Translations under genes and position numbers: made by a program
DNA from: Tetrahymena thermophila SB210
Taxonomy: Eukaryota > Ciliophora > Oligohymenophorea > Hymenostomatida > Tetrahymenidae
Reading direction: 5' to 3'
Length of the DNA: 64,000 nucleotides
Assembly (NCBI RefSeq): GCF_000189635.1
Contig: NW_002476511.1
Coordinates: 109,422 to 173,421, forward strand
Shown here: positions 11,950 through 24,929 of the stretch, piece after piece
Position numbering within the stretch: position 1 is the first letter of the stretch
How the letters are laid out: the number at the start of each line of letters is the position of its first letter
The notes under the pieces: generated by a model
The model's database searches: none
Told to the model about the DNA's origin: nothing
Seen by the model: the letters and a program-made list of their open reading frames with translations, nothing else

Positions 11950-14900
11950 GATAAAGTGATTTATTGAGCTGGATGAAATCAAATATTTAAGGAAATACAT
12001 AAAAAAAGATAGCATATAATAGGATTTTGTGAACATGGATCTGGATCTAATCTAAATGTCTTTTTTCAAGTAAAAGCTTATATTATTATATAAACATTTA
12101 TAGGTATTATTTATTAAAAAAAGTTAAAAGGTGTTATAAGTTTAATCTCTTCATAATTTTATTATATTTAGCTATTTTAGAAATTTTTTTATTGTTCTAG
12201 TTTTGCTTACTTAATTGTGGTATTCATTTTATTGGTAAAAGTATATGATGGGCAAATGATGAAAAATTTAAATCAATTTTAAATTTAATATTCTTACTAA
12301 TTCTTTTTTTACTTTTAATGATTGAATCTAAAAATATTTTTTTAATGATTTGTTTTTTAGACAAAAAATTTTTCTTAAATTTAGCTTGAAGGCATAAGCT
12401 ATTATTAATTTAATTATATTGATTGCATTTCATAAAAAGCATTTTATTCTTTTGACCTCAATTTACTTTTAACAAAATCATATATTTATACTAAAATTTA
12501 TAGAAACCCATAAGCTGGTTATAAGAGCAATATGATGAAAACATTAAGCACTAAAATTAGACTAGAATAGTTGATGGCACTTTCGTAATCCTAATAATCA
12601 GACTTTGAACAATAGCAACAGACAATTAAGTATTCAATAAATAGAGCAAGCCAAAAAAATTGGTTTATAATAAAAAAAGCATTTGTAAGCTTAGAAATAA
12701 ATGGTCTGTAAATAATAGTAATAATTAGTTAAACTAAATAAAGCACGATTGATATTATACATACTACCATCCATTAAGCACTAAACTGTATAAAAAATGT
12801 AGGTAGAAGAAAAGTTTCTATAAAAAGATTGATCAAAAGGTAGTTTCTTCTTAATTGGCACTCATAAATTGTTTGGTTCTAAATTTTATCTCTATTAATA
12901 ATGTAAAAAGTCCTACTTTAGTTATCTTTGGATTATCTATTTAGATAGTAGAACAGATATTAAAATATTTTAAAGGAGATAAATATCAATACAATAGAAA
13001 GACATAAGTTCATTTCTTTACTTTCAATATTGTTGTTTATGAAATATTTTATTTATGCATTGATACCAACTACAAAAATTAAGATGCAAAGCTAGAAGTA
13101 TTATATTACGAATGAGCTTATGAGATTATCATATAATTTTGTAGATAAATTTTAAATAAATTTATTTTATACTTTTTCTATTAAAAGATAAAATAAAACA
13201 AAAGTAAAGAGACTTATAAAAAATAAAATTAATCCAGACCCACAGTTAAATAATATATTATCAGGCAAATCAGCAGAATAAAATTTGGTATCACAGTAAT
13301 CTATCTAGTTTTCATCTAAGTAGCTTTTAAATACATTCAGAACTTAAAATTACTTTTAAGGAAGCTAATCTATTTTTGAAAATAAAAAAAATTCTTTTGA
13401 TTTTTATTTATTTAAATGGTAAAAATAATTAATACCTTTTTGATTTTTGATAACCATATAAATAAGATCTGGTAAATTAATGCTAATTAAAGCAAGAAAA
13501 CTGAGTTTATAATTAACTAATCCTTAAATAACAATAGCAAAACTTTGTTAATTTAATAAACTCATAGCTATATTCTAAGAATATGAGCTATATGTTTACA
13601 CGCTAGAAACTGTTTTTGAAGATTAATCTATATTTTGAACTTAATCTTAGCTTAAAACTGAATTATTTAATATTAGATAGACTTATTAACATTATTTCTT
13701 TAATAAAGAAAATCCATCATAGCAACTTGTGCATTGTTATTAACTGCTTCCTTCACAAGTTAAGCACGATGAGTCGCAAGAAATACAATTATTGTTACTT
13801 TTTTTAAAATCATTTATTTAAAATTATTTATTTATATTAAATATGTTAGTTTGTTTAATTAAATCAAAATAAAATTGTTTAATATTGAATTCTAGTGAAG
13901 TATTTTTAAATTTTTACTTGATATAAAACCCTTTCTGAATATCACATAATTGACATGATCCATTTGGATATAAATAGAAGCCTGATGAACATTACTAACA
14001 ATTTGATGAGTTTTAACAAATATCACAATTAGATTAACACTTTTAACACTAATTACCACTCAAATAATAAGAATTATTACATTTACACTCTTTATTAATA
14101 AAAGTTGCATTTGGATCACATATACACTTTTTATTAATGTTATCAATTTAAGCAGAAATAGGACAAGTTTTAATATCACATGTTTAATCTAATTACAATA
14201 TATATCCAGTACTGCAAGTTAAACAAGTTTTTTCATCATTACATTCTATGCAATTTGAACTACAGCATTAATTATGGTTTTAAATAGGGCAATATTAACA
14301 ACCAGCTGGGCAGTAAATAGATTAAATATTTACAATTTATAAAACTTTTTAATCTTAACGCAAAAAAAAAAAATTTCCCTATTTTTTAGTTTTAAAAGTA
14401 AAGATCTTTTAATATGAAAATTTGAAATTTTACATATTAAAAGTTTTATTCATCAAAATTATAATAAGTATAAGAATAATACGGAGAAGGTAAAGATGAA
14501 GTTATTAGTTTAATATTAAGATTTGCTGACTAAGAATTGTAAGTGAATGAATAAAGATAACTTTTAAAATAAAAATAGTTCTATATTTTAAAATAAATAA
14601 CTTTTAAAATAGAAATTAAAAATAATTTTAATTAATTACTTTGATTTATAAAAAATATAGAGATTAAGATACGATATTTATTCTATCTCCAATAGTTGAT
14701 ATAGTATTAAATGTTTAAGCCTCTAAAAATTCATAATTATTTGTATTGTAGTTAAAGACAAATATTATATCTTTCTTATTTAATGGTTAATAAAAATATT
14801 TAAATGAAAATTAATTATGTTTTAGGAAATAAATATAAATTACCCCATTTGAGTTGAAAACTTTAGATATGACACAGTCATATAAATTTGCAAAACTTAA

Positions 14901-16615
14901 GCCTAAATCATATTTTATTTAGCATTCAAAAGTAATTCCAGTCATAGTTGCTTTACAGAGTAAAAAATCGAATAAAAATATATCATATTTTAGCTATTTT
15001 TATGAAATAATTAATATATTAATCTGAAAGATATCTTATTAAAAATAATCTAAATATTAAAGAACATACATAATATGTATTAAATAAATAATAAATTATT
15101 TATTTTACCTTTAATTAAAATTAAAAAAAATATAAATATGGTAAAGGATCATATATTAAGGCCGTTTTTAAAAGATTTTTTAATTTGGTTTAGTTAAGTT
15201 AAAGGCGGTAAGTGAGATGTATAAACTGAAATTGAGGTGACCTTAAAATATGAACCTTTGCAGTAATTAATTTGTAAATTTAATTTTAAAAATATTACAT
15301 CATATAATTTTATACTCTGAATACTCTTTATAGATACAAAATTAGTATATTCTTTTCCTTTATAAGCTAGAAAAGTTTCATCGATTACCATATACTCCTT
15401 TGTATATCTCTAATAGGTGAATTTTACAGGAGAAGTAGCAGTTTCTAAGCCTTCCAAAGAAGACGCTTTCCAAATGTAACTATCTACATTAACAGCGCAA
15501 CTTTAGTAATAAAGTGATTCCTATTTAGATTTCAAAAATATTTAATTTTTTTTGTTTCTTGCTAACTTATTTATATTTTAGCTAAATTTTTTACATATTT
15601 TGATACTAATTAATAAAATTTGCATCCTTTGGCACTTGTATACTTATTTATTATGGCAGTTGTTGAACCTTTACTAGTTAGTATACTTAAATCAATTATT
15701 TAATAAGTATCATCACCTTAATTATAAAAGTAGAGGTACTATTAATTCTTTTAATATTCAAAATAAATTTTATTTTAAATTGCTAATAATATACAATAAA
15801 TTTACATTTTAAAGAAAATATTAAGTATAAAAACCACTTAACTCAAGCATTCCATCAATTATATAAGTTTATGTAATACCTGCTTTTATATCCAAAGTAC
15901 TATATCTCCATTTATTATCTTTCGGTCCTTTGTAAACAATTGCGTTAGTCTCCTGAATATAATGTAAATCAATCATTATTTTTTCATATATTTTAATTTA
16001 ATACCTTTATATAGTACACACCAGTTTCAAGTTAAAACGGCAAAGTGTCAGCTATACAATAAACAAATTTAAAAAGCAAACCTATGAAAATAAGTAGATA
16101 TTATAGTAAAATCATATTCTTTTAGATAAGTTCCTTGTATTTATACTTACTTTGATTTACTTTCTCAAATCAAAATTAAGACTAAATTTATTAACTTATT
16201 TTTTTTAATTTAAATTATTAGTCTCTTTTATATTTGTTTTTCTTCTTCTTGCTAGTTATTAATTTTTTCTATGCTTGCTCTCAATTTAAAATTTTTTGTC
16301 TTAAATTTTCTTCTTTTTATAAATAATTACTCTTATTTTAAAGTATTACTTAACTAAATTCACTCTAATTAAAAGGAGATATTTATAAATTCATATTCAT
16401 AATTCTCAAAAGCAGAATCAGCTAATACCTTTTGACAAATTTGCTTAAAATATATTGAAGTAATTTCATAATTTTCATACATATTAATCTTTGATTTTTT
16501 GTAATGTAATTTAATGTAAAATATAATATTCTACAATGCGATATAGATTTACTTATGAGTGAGGGAAAGATATTTATCAATTTAATATCTTGAAATCAAC
16601 TAATTTTATATTATT
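11950..16615. repeat. Segmental duplication, right copy
   Basis: Right-hand copy of 5285-9845, in the same orientation. It contains paralog 3 with its flanks. Compared with the left copy, it has about 130 extra bases in one intron (about 15135-15265) and a 12-T run within exon 8 that keeps frame. Confidence 0.85.
12273..16115 (-). CDS. Cys-rich membrane protein, paralog 3
   Basis: Nearly the same exon plan as paralog 2. Exon 1 is 16005-16115 (111 nt, signal peptide MILLQYLLIFIGLLFKFVYC). Exons 2, 3, 4 and 8 were translated and stay open. The last exon ends with TGA at 12273. The furin-like Cys-rich units lie around 13930-14320. The multi-span hydrophobic C-terminal region covers about 12280-13370. 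Exon 8 contains a run of 12 T that reads as Phe codons and preserves frame; one Cys region has a 3-nt insertion. Coding sequence therefore appears intact, although not every junction was summed. An intron after the exon ending near 15296 carries extra sequence absent from paralog 2. The function is unknown; the architecture suggests a surface receptor-like protein. Confidence 0.82.
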
Positions 16616-17464
16616 TGAGAAATTAGTAAAAACATATTGATGAAAAATTTATATCATCTGCTCCTCCCACAAACACCTCATTTTTTTAGGCATCTTTCTA
16701 TTTTACAAATTACTTATCATTAATAATATATCTTTAAATAAACGAGTAAGATAAAAAATAAATTACTTACAAAATTAACAGGAATACATACATACAAAAC
16801 ATTAATTTTTATTAATTTAATCCTAAAAAAAATTATTTATTTATTTATTTTTTATAGTAACTATTTTATTAATAATTCTTTGTTGCTATTATTATATAAT
16901 TTATCAAATGCTTTAATTAAAATTGAGCATTGATTTATTTATTAGAATTAGTTATCCTATGTATTTTCAAAAATGAAAACTATTACGATTGGTTGTTGGT
17001 TTATTTATTTGTTTATTTATTCATTAATAGTTAAGTATATGTGGAAAGATTGATGAATGGATTGTGTTTATATATTTAACAAAATTGCAAAAATGTTAGT
17101 TAGAAAATTTATAAGTGATTTTTATTATTTTAAAGATTTCTGAAAAGAACTAATTTTAATAATTAGTTTATTATTGATATCAATCGACAGAGTTACTTAG
17201 TTATAAGTATCTTTCAAGCTTGTTTTGCCTCTCTTGATAATAATTTATATAATTTTTTAGTAAAATATTTTTATTTGTTGGTTTTAATATTTGTTATTAA
17301 TATATTTAAAAATAAGTTGTTATTATTTTATTCAACAGTAATTGATTTCTTTTAATTTCTGTATGCAAAATTTGGATTAAAAAAGTGAGACTAACAAAAT
17401 TGATAATTTAGAGGGTAAGACAATAAATTAAAATGTGTATACATACACACATGTTTGTTGATTT
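16616..17464. other. Intergenic, AT-rich, no gene seen
   Basis: Separates paralog 3 from the 3' end of the orphan gene at 17465. It contains poly-T/A and TTTA repeats. No open frame with protein-like composition was found. Confidence 0.55.
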
Positions 17465-18316
17465 TCAATAAACAGCGGGAGAGCTTTTTTTGTTGAATGT
17501 TCCATCATATGGTCTATTCCAGATTTCTTCAATGTGGCTTTTAATAAAGACCTTTTTAGGCTATTTATTTTGAGAAGCAGAGGAGATATGGGTGTTTGTT
17601 GATAAAAAGCATGATTCCTCTGAATCAGAATTGCAATTTGAAGATTTGCAACTGGAGCTTGCACTTATACAGCAATTAGTTTTAGATTTTTAAATTTGAT
17701 GTTTCTTATTGGTTTATTCGTTTATGTTGTATTAAAATTCAGTAATATCTGATTAATTAATAAATTAATTGGAGACTTAGTTGGGGTCTTCCTTCATAGA
17801 ACTGCATGGAGCAGTGTGAGGAGTTGAGTTGATGCTTCCAGGCGTCCACTTTTTATTAGATTTCTACTAGTTTGATTGCAAGTTTTACTTTTGAGGAGTG
17901 TAGGGAGAAGTATTAAATTGAGGTATATTTTGAAAAGTTTAGTAGCTCTATGAGGAATCAAAAGGACTATATATGATAGGTAATTGATGAAATTAGTTCA
18001 TATTTTGAGTTTGTTACTAGCAAGGAGCGAATATATTAAAGAATTGGGAATCATTTTATTCTATATTAGTGTTGTTTTAGTATTTCTTGTAGGCTAGAGC
18101 ATCCCAAGAATCATTAAAAAAATCAAGCTAATTGATAATGCTTTAAGGAGCAGTTGTAGATTGTTCAAATAGATTTTATACTTTTGGCTGGACAGTAGAA
18201 GAACTAAATAATGGTGTGATAAATGAAGAATTTTATGGATATTATCCGTAGTAGTTTTAATGTTATTGCTGCTAGTGACTACTATTGTATTTGTTCGAAT
18301 TAGATTAATTTATCAT
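17465..18316 (-). CDS. Intronless Gln/Asn/Ser-rich orphan protein, 283 aa
   Basis: Continuous ciliate-code frame from ATG at 18316 to TGA at 17465 (852 nt), with an in-frame TGA a few codons upstream of the ATG. In the standard code it is shattered by TAA/TAG. The N-terminal half is low-complexity and rich in Q, N, S and Y (starts MINQSNSNKYNSSHQQQQ). The centre has WTPGSINSTPHTAPCSSM, which could be a linear motif or phosphosite cluster. A Cys/Ser cluster follows (NCCISASSSCKSSNCNSD, acidic after that). The C-terminus is basic and aromatic and ends in AVY. No signal peptide or membrane segment is visible. I recognise no family. It is probably a lineage-specific cytosolic or nuclear protein with disordered regions. 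Confidence 0.8.
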
Positions 18317-21082
18317 GCTCTAGAATTAGATTGAATGATTCTGAAACTTTCAATGATAAATGCTTGCTTATAACTTCGTTTTAACTTAAAAAATAAACTA
18401 TAAAATGCTATCACTATTTGGTTCTAACTTTGGAGTTTACTCTTTTTAAATTAACCTATTTAACTATTGGCTATAAATCGCAGTTTAGTTTGCTTCTTTG
18501 TTTGTTTGTTAGTTAGTTAGCTAAAGAGTAGTGAATGAATAAGTGAGGAATATTAGCCTCTTTATTAGAGCTAAAAAATATCTATGTTTTTTTTTTTTTT
18601 AGTTAGGCTTAAATATTGATTTCTCTAAGCTAATTAGATTTTCTGCGGGATAATTGTCGCTTTATTATAAATCAAAATAAAATAGTATTCTGTGCACACA
18701 CTGCATATTCCTATTAAATTTACTTTTTTCTCTAAGACTAATATTTTTAGTTTCTAATTTAAATGTCGCTTGTCTCTTTCATTCATTTATCGTTTGTCAG
18801 CTAATATGTAAATATCTCAATAACAACAAACATCTCCTACTTTCTTTCTTTCTTTATTTATTAAGTTAAATACTAATTCTCGCTTTCCAAAGTGTTTCAA
18901 TTTAAACTGCACACACAAAACTTTATTTTACTATTTTAACTAAATAAGAGTGCCTGCCTACCTACCTTTCATTGTTTTATTTGCGCTCTTATTGTTTAGA
19001 TTTATTTTTTATTTCTAGTTATATATTTGCTTAATTTAAATTTTTATTTCTATTATTTTCTGACTTCATAATTATTTTGAATTTCTAACTTTTCATTAAT
19101 TTTATGAGAAAATTCTAACAAATATCTCAAAGCTAAAAGCTATTTTTCTTAAATATTTTGAAGTAGAAATGCATTAATTTGTAATTTTGCTTTTAAATAA
19201 AAATATTTTATTCAAATTAATTCAAAAATAGTTACAAAATTATTCTAAAATAAGAATTCCAATAAAAATTTTTTAAATTTATTGCTTGCTTATAAAAATA
19301 ATTTGTATTTTGTTCTCAAACATTTAACAACTTTATTTTTTTGTTTGTTTCATTTTTTATTCGAAAGTTGATAAGTTAATTTTTTCATTTATTTACTACT
19401 TATTTTACAAAGAATATTTTAGCTTTAAGTGAATTAAAAACATTATTTATGGTATTTAGCTTATCTTAATAGTTTTAAAGATTTTTAATAAGATCTAATT
19501 TTTGTCTTCTACACTTAATTTTGAAACATAGTTTCAGCTTAAATAATCTAGATTTTATCTTTGATATTTTTAAAAACTCTCAAGAAAGTATCTTAGAATG
19601 TATTTTAAATAAATTTGTTAATTTTTGATTTTGAGGAAAATAAATAAATAAATATTGAATTTTCTAAAAATAATTAATACTTAAAATTATTTTATTTAAT
19701 AATTTCTAAATAGTTTTTAAAAAAATATTTAAGAGCATATTTCTTTTAATATCTAAGAAAACAAACTTGTTTTAATAATAATTTTTATTAAAAATTTCAA
19801 ATGAGTCTATATCTAGTTATACATGTTACAGCATGAATATAAAATGGTTGATAAAAATTTTAGACATTGTTTAACTTGAAAAGTTGATATTGGTAAAAAG
19901 TTGAACATTTTGCATATTTTAATGTAAACAATAAGCGTTTTACAGTAAAAGATATGGATTTGTTCTGCTAACCAAATATATAAACAATAAAAGAGTGCTC
20001 GTACTATTTTGTACTATTTTATCGAATATTTCAAATAAGATAAATTTATATTTTAAAATATAAAAATTTTTTTGTTTTTTTATCAGATAAAAAATTAAAC
20101 AAATATTTTAGATTCATTTTAGAAATTGCTTAGATTTTCGAATGAGGAAGTTTGAGTTAGTTATTTACTTGTTTAGCTGAAATCTTTATAACTTAAAAAA
20201 GCAAAGAGAGAGAGAGAAGTACAAAAAGGTATTTTTTTTAATTAGGATAAAAGTTAGTAATTTGTTTATACATAGGATAAATTTATTAACTGCTGTAGAT
20301 TAATTTGCTAAAATCTTCTAGTGAAGTAAGGATTTTCTTAGTATTTGCTGAAGACATGCTTACGTATGAAAGAATAATGGTTCTATATTTCATAGTGCGA
20401 AAGATAAATTAATTCCCTATTCAAGTAAATAAATATAAATAATAATAATATTCAAATGGATCTCATTTCAGATAAAATTACCTTATTTATTTAATTATGA
20501 TTAAACATATATTCAATTCGTATTATAAGCAAAAAATCCCCCAATCTCTAAATTTATTAACCTATCTCTTTTTCTATCAGTCTATTTTTTTATTTTCCGA
20601 TTAAGGCTCATAAAAATAATTAATTCAATGAATATATTCTAATTATTTTCAAGTTAGAATGTATTTTTTGTAATTTTTTATTTCTTAATCAGCCCCCACT
20701 TTTTACTTGTCATTTCATTAAATTTAAAAGAAAAAAAATTAATTTCTGCTTCTATCACAAGCGGTTTAAGACCTTCAGCATAAGACTTCTGTTTATAATT
20801 ATTATTGTTTTAAAAAACATAAAACTTTGTAAATTCTCCTCAAAAAAAAAAAAAATCATCATCACAACTAATTCTTTTCAAAACTAAAGAATAATAAATA
20901 AATTTAAAGAAAGAAAGAAATAAACAAACAATTATTGATTAAATCTTCTATTCATAAATCAATCAATCAACCGTATTCATTACTCACATTCCCCCCACCA
21001 AACCTCGAGCAACTAACAACAACAACAATAAAAAAAACTATAACGTAAAGAAATTAATAACTGCACTTAAAGTCATATACAT
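18317..21082. other. Long divergent intergenic region
   Basis: Lies between the start of the orphan gene (minus, 18316) and the carrier gene (plus, 21083), so it must contain both promoters. It shows T-rich and A-rich blocks, CTTT and TTAG microsatellites, a GA-rich patch near 20205, and CAACAACAACAA just before the carrier start. No additional gene is supported. Confidence 0.5.
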
Positions 21083-24000
21083 ATGTTCCCATACGAAGTC
21101 ATACTCCACGGTATAGCAGGGTCTGTCGCTGCTGTCATGTCAACCTGCTTACTCTTCCCTATCGACTAGATTAAGACCCACTTATAATTGAGGTAATTTA
21201 ATTATTAATTTGTTTATTTGTTTGATATATTTTTGAATTGCTATTTCTTCTTTGCCTTTTTTCCCTTTAAGCTTGCTTGTCATTTATTACATTGAAGTTT
21301 CTTTCTTCATTTAATTATTTATTTATTGCATGTGTGATTTAGTTATATATCTTTGCATGTTTCTAAGATATTGTTTTAGACTCTAAGGTCGGATGTCTCG
21401 TTGTTGGATGTAACCTAGTTGCATGTTTGCACCAAAAACGAAACCATCTTTCAGTAGAGTTTATTCTCACATTCAAATAAATAAATTGTACTATTTCACT
21501 GTAGGACATTTCTCTTTTTCCCTTGTACATGTTTTCTTTTCCTTTCTCCTACAAAATATTTGAAATCAAATTACAAGCAGTTAAAAGCGGAATCTCATAC
21601 ATATTTTTATAAGGCCAATAACAGACAAACAAATAAATAATGAATAAAATAATCAATATTTTAACTTAATTTATATCAAATCTAGTGAAAAGAACAATAA
21701 CGAAGAAGACACATCAATAACCACCACTATTAAAAAAATACATAAAACTAGCGGTATTCAAGGTACACTATTAGCAAGAAGAAAAAAGCTTCTTGTTTTT
21801 ATATTTATAATTTATATAAAATCAGTATTTATGGCCATCATCGCATCAAGCATCGAAAGATGTTTGCTGTCATTCTTCTTTTTCTTCCCTTTTCTTTTCC
21901 CCATTTTTAAAAAATCGAAATTGAAAAATAAAATCTGAAATAAATACATATCAGAAAGACAATTCAAAATTTAGAAAAATTATTAAAATTAAATAAATAA
22001 AATTCTTAGCATCAAGAATATAACCTAGATAGAGATAGATTTTTATTTATTTTAACTCAAAACAGTATTTTTTCCTTTTAATTTATAATTACACCGTCTA
22101 AAATAATCTCTTTCAATTTTTGATAAAGAGTTAGGCCAAGTAAACAAAACAAACAAAAGCTACTTTGTCTATATTTTCAATAGTTATAGATTTATATAAA
22201 ATAAATAATCTCAACTCTCTTTCACTCTTTCTTTCTCTTTCTCTTTTCCTATCAACTGCTTAACTAATATCTAGCTCAAAGAACACATGATAGCACTAGA
22301 TATCAATCATTTCTACTCTCTGATTTCCTCAGAAAAATCTACCTTCATACATATATTTTTTTTATGTTTGATGTTGTAGCTATCTCTAATATAAAATTTT
22401 ATCAATATGTAGCATTGTAACTAGTTATATATTTGATTTTCACATTCATTTTTATAATGAGCAAAGCTAGCTATCAATTACATAAACTTAGCAAACAAAC
22501 AAGCAGCAGCAAACATAGATACAAACAAACAAGCAAATATCAGAGGTTGAATAAACCTTGCTACAGAATTTTTAAAATAATCAAATAAAATAAAAAAATC
22601 AACTCTCTTTTTAATGCTTTTCTTTCTCTTTCTCTCCCTCATTTAAACCTTTCATTTTATATGAAAATCTGTTTATTTATAACTTACTTAATTACTAAGT
22701 AATTGAGAATGAAATAACTTTCATAATAACTAACTAACTAAATAACTATTGCTTCATTAATTCTTTGCATTTAAATTAAAACTATTGTTTCTTTATACAT
22801 TTTGTATAGAATTATGCAAACAAAATGCGCTATACAACAACCCCCAATTATAATGAATTTTGTACAAAGAATAAGTAACTAATTCATTTATATTCTTGCA
22901 CGGAAACAACTATCTACATGATAAATAAATAAATTATGCATATTCTTTCTCTATATCCAAATTGTCTGTCTGTCTATAATTGTTGTTGCTGAGACCCTCT
23001 TTGCTGCTAAAACAAATAAATGTTAATTTTCTTTAATAACCTCTCGACAATCACTGAACAGAACTGTTAGTTAGTTCTTAGTCTTGTCTAATTTAGAATT
23101 TTAACCCCTATTTCACTGCTAACCAATAAATAAATAAATTAACTAAGCAGGGGATAAAAGAAGGCATTACTGAATGAGAATTCGAAAAAAACCAAATAAT
23201 TATTGATATTAACCAATCAACCAACCTTTTCGATTGCTCATTCTTGCATGCCTGAGAGTTCATTTTTGTCGAGCCTGAGAGTTTGAAGAGGATCTGGGTC
23301 TCATTTTGCATAACTAAGTTACTAAATTAACAATCCATATTCTGTTATCAAAAACTTTAGTTCTGACAGTTTAAAAACATTTTGTTTTGTAATGCGCAAT
23401 TCCCAAAAATTTCATTTTTTGTTAGCAAAAAAAGGAAATTCCTAACAAATGCAAAGGCGCTGATCACCAGCGCTGAAATAATTTAATCCTCCATCGTCTG
23501 GAGGATTGAATAACAATAGTTTGATAAAATTTTAATGCAGTTTAAGTGAAATAAACTCATTTTTTAAACATTTTTAAGAGAGATCATTTTAAATAATAAT
23601 GCAAATTTTTACAGATGGCCAAAAATCTGAAATGAATTTTACTAACAAAACTACACACAATATCACATTAAAATTAACTTATTCTAATTTAAAAATAAAA
23701 TAGGATTCTACAGAGGTATCATCCCAGTCATTTTTGGTAACATAGTCTCTCAATTCGTTTACTTCTTCTGGTAAACATTTCTTAATTTTTGCCCTAATAC
23801 AAGCAAGCAAAGCTTAAATATTATATAGAGTTTATTTGTTTGGTAAATCTCTTACTTAAGTAATAGTCCACCAAAATACATTCATTCATTCATTTATTTA
23901 CTCATTCACCCAAATAGTAGATTTAGAAAGAAACCACCAAAAAAACTCTATATAATAGAAAAGCAATTTTTATTCATGTAACTTTATACTAATTTCTTCT

Positions 24001-24929
24001 TAATTATGCATCAATAGGTATAATTTCTTGAAAATTGCCACTGGTACTTACTAATCCTCCATGCTTTAATACGCCAAGTGCTCCATGCTTGCTGGTTTAA
24101 TTGCCTCCATTTGCACCAACCCCTTCTGGGTCCTCTAAACACGTATGCTTAAATCTAAAGGTGGTGTGATCACTGTTGCTATGCAAATGTATCAAGAAGA
24201 TGGTTTAAAAGCATTCTTCAAAGGTCTCAGCACTTCCTTAATTTTAGTTACTAACCCCATCATCAACTACATGATCTACGAATCCTACAAGATCTGGGCT
24301 CAAAGTTTGTTCATTGACAGTAAGTATGATGCTCTCATTTTCTTCTTTGGTGGAGCTCTCGGTAAATTCTTTGCCACTGTTGCCACCTATCCTTACTAAC
24401 TCCTTAGAACTAAAGCTCACGTACTTATAAATTCTTTCTTCTATTTCTTAATTAGAAAAAAATTAAAATTAATGCTTCATTCATGAAACCATTAAGAATT
24501 AACAAATAAATATCTTCCCACTCCCTCACTAACAAAACTATTAGTTTTTTTTCTACAAAAATTATTCCCAAATCTCCAATTTCAACTAACTAATTTCTCT
24601 TTGTTTATTAATAGATTGCCAAAGAATAAGGTTACCTTTAAATGATCAAGACCATTTACATTTAAGGTGGTATCCCAGCTTTCTTCAGAGGACTCCTCCC
24701 TAAGCTCTCTCAAACAGTCCTTGCCAATGCTTTCAACATTATGTTCTATGAACAAATCTTCAAATTATTAGAAAAGGCCATTATCATTTTACATGAAAAC
24801 CAAGTCTATCATGAAAGTGCTAAAATTATTGTCCTTGCTGCTTTCTTATACATAGCTGCCAATTGGAAGATTAACCAAGAAGTAAAACCTGAAGCCAAGG
24901 AATAAAAGGAAGCAGTTAAGTCCTTTTGA
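21083..24929 (+). CDS. Mitochondrial-carrier-family protein, peroxisomal adenine-nucleotide carrier type (SLC25A17/PMP34-like), 323 aa
   Basis: Five exons: 21083-21192, 21686-21762, 23704-23770, 24018-24420 and 24615-24929. They sum to 972 nt in exact frame. The product has the usual three-repeat carrier size. Repeat signatures are PIDQIKT (residues 26-32), NPFWVLQTRM (119-128) and TYPYQLLRTKAH (208-219), followed by G-x-x-x-FF-[KR]-G turns (AFFKGL, AFFRGL) and an earlier GFYRGI. The NP-x-WV-x-x-TR form of the second signature is characteristic of the PMP34/Ant1/PNC group that imports ATP into peroxisomes in exchange for AMP or ADP, so peroxisomal location is inferred. Intron 2 is 1.9 kb, far longer than its neighbours. 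The 3' end is convergent with the TLC gene. Other SLC25 carriers with similar signatures (folate/FAD type) remain possible. Confidence 0.9.
23418..23515 (+). ncRNA. Candidate structured intronic RNA (three hairpins)
   Basis: Within intron 2 of the carrier gene are three consecutive perfect stems. TTTGTTAG (23418-23425) pairs with 23442-23449. GCGCTG (23457-23462) pairs with CAGCGC at 23468-23473. AATCCTCCA (23485-23493) pairs with TGGAGGATT at 23499-23507. The two latter stems are GC-rich in a very AT-rich intron. An ACA trinucleotide follows the last stem by a few bases (AATAACAATAG), which is reminiscent of an H/ACA snoRNA tail, but no H box or guide pocket could be assigned. Class and even existence as an RNA are unproven. 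Confidence 0.3.

Noticed and set aside
23210..23230. Chromosome breakage sequence (Cbs)-like ACCAACC
   Set aside because: Only a partial match to the 15-base Tetrahymena Cbs, without the invariant remainder.
23108..23311. 67-codon minus frame inside the carrier intron
   Set aside because: No protein-family resemblance and it sits in intron DNA; composition gives no support.
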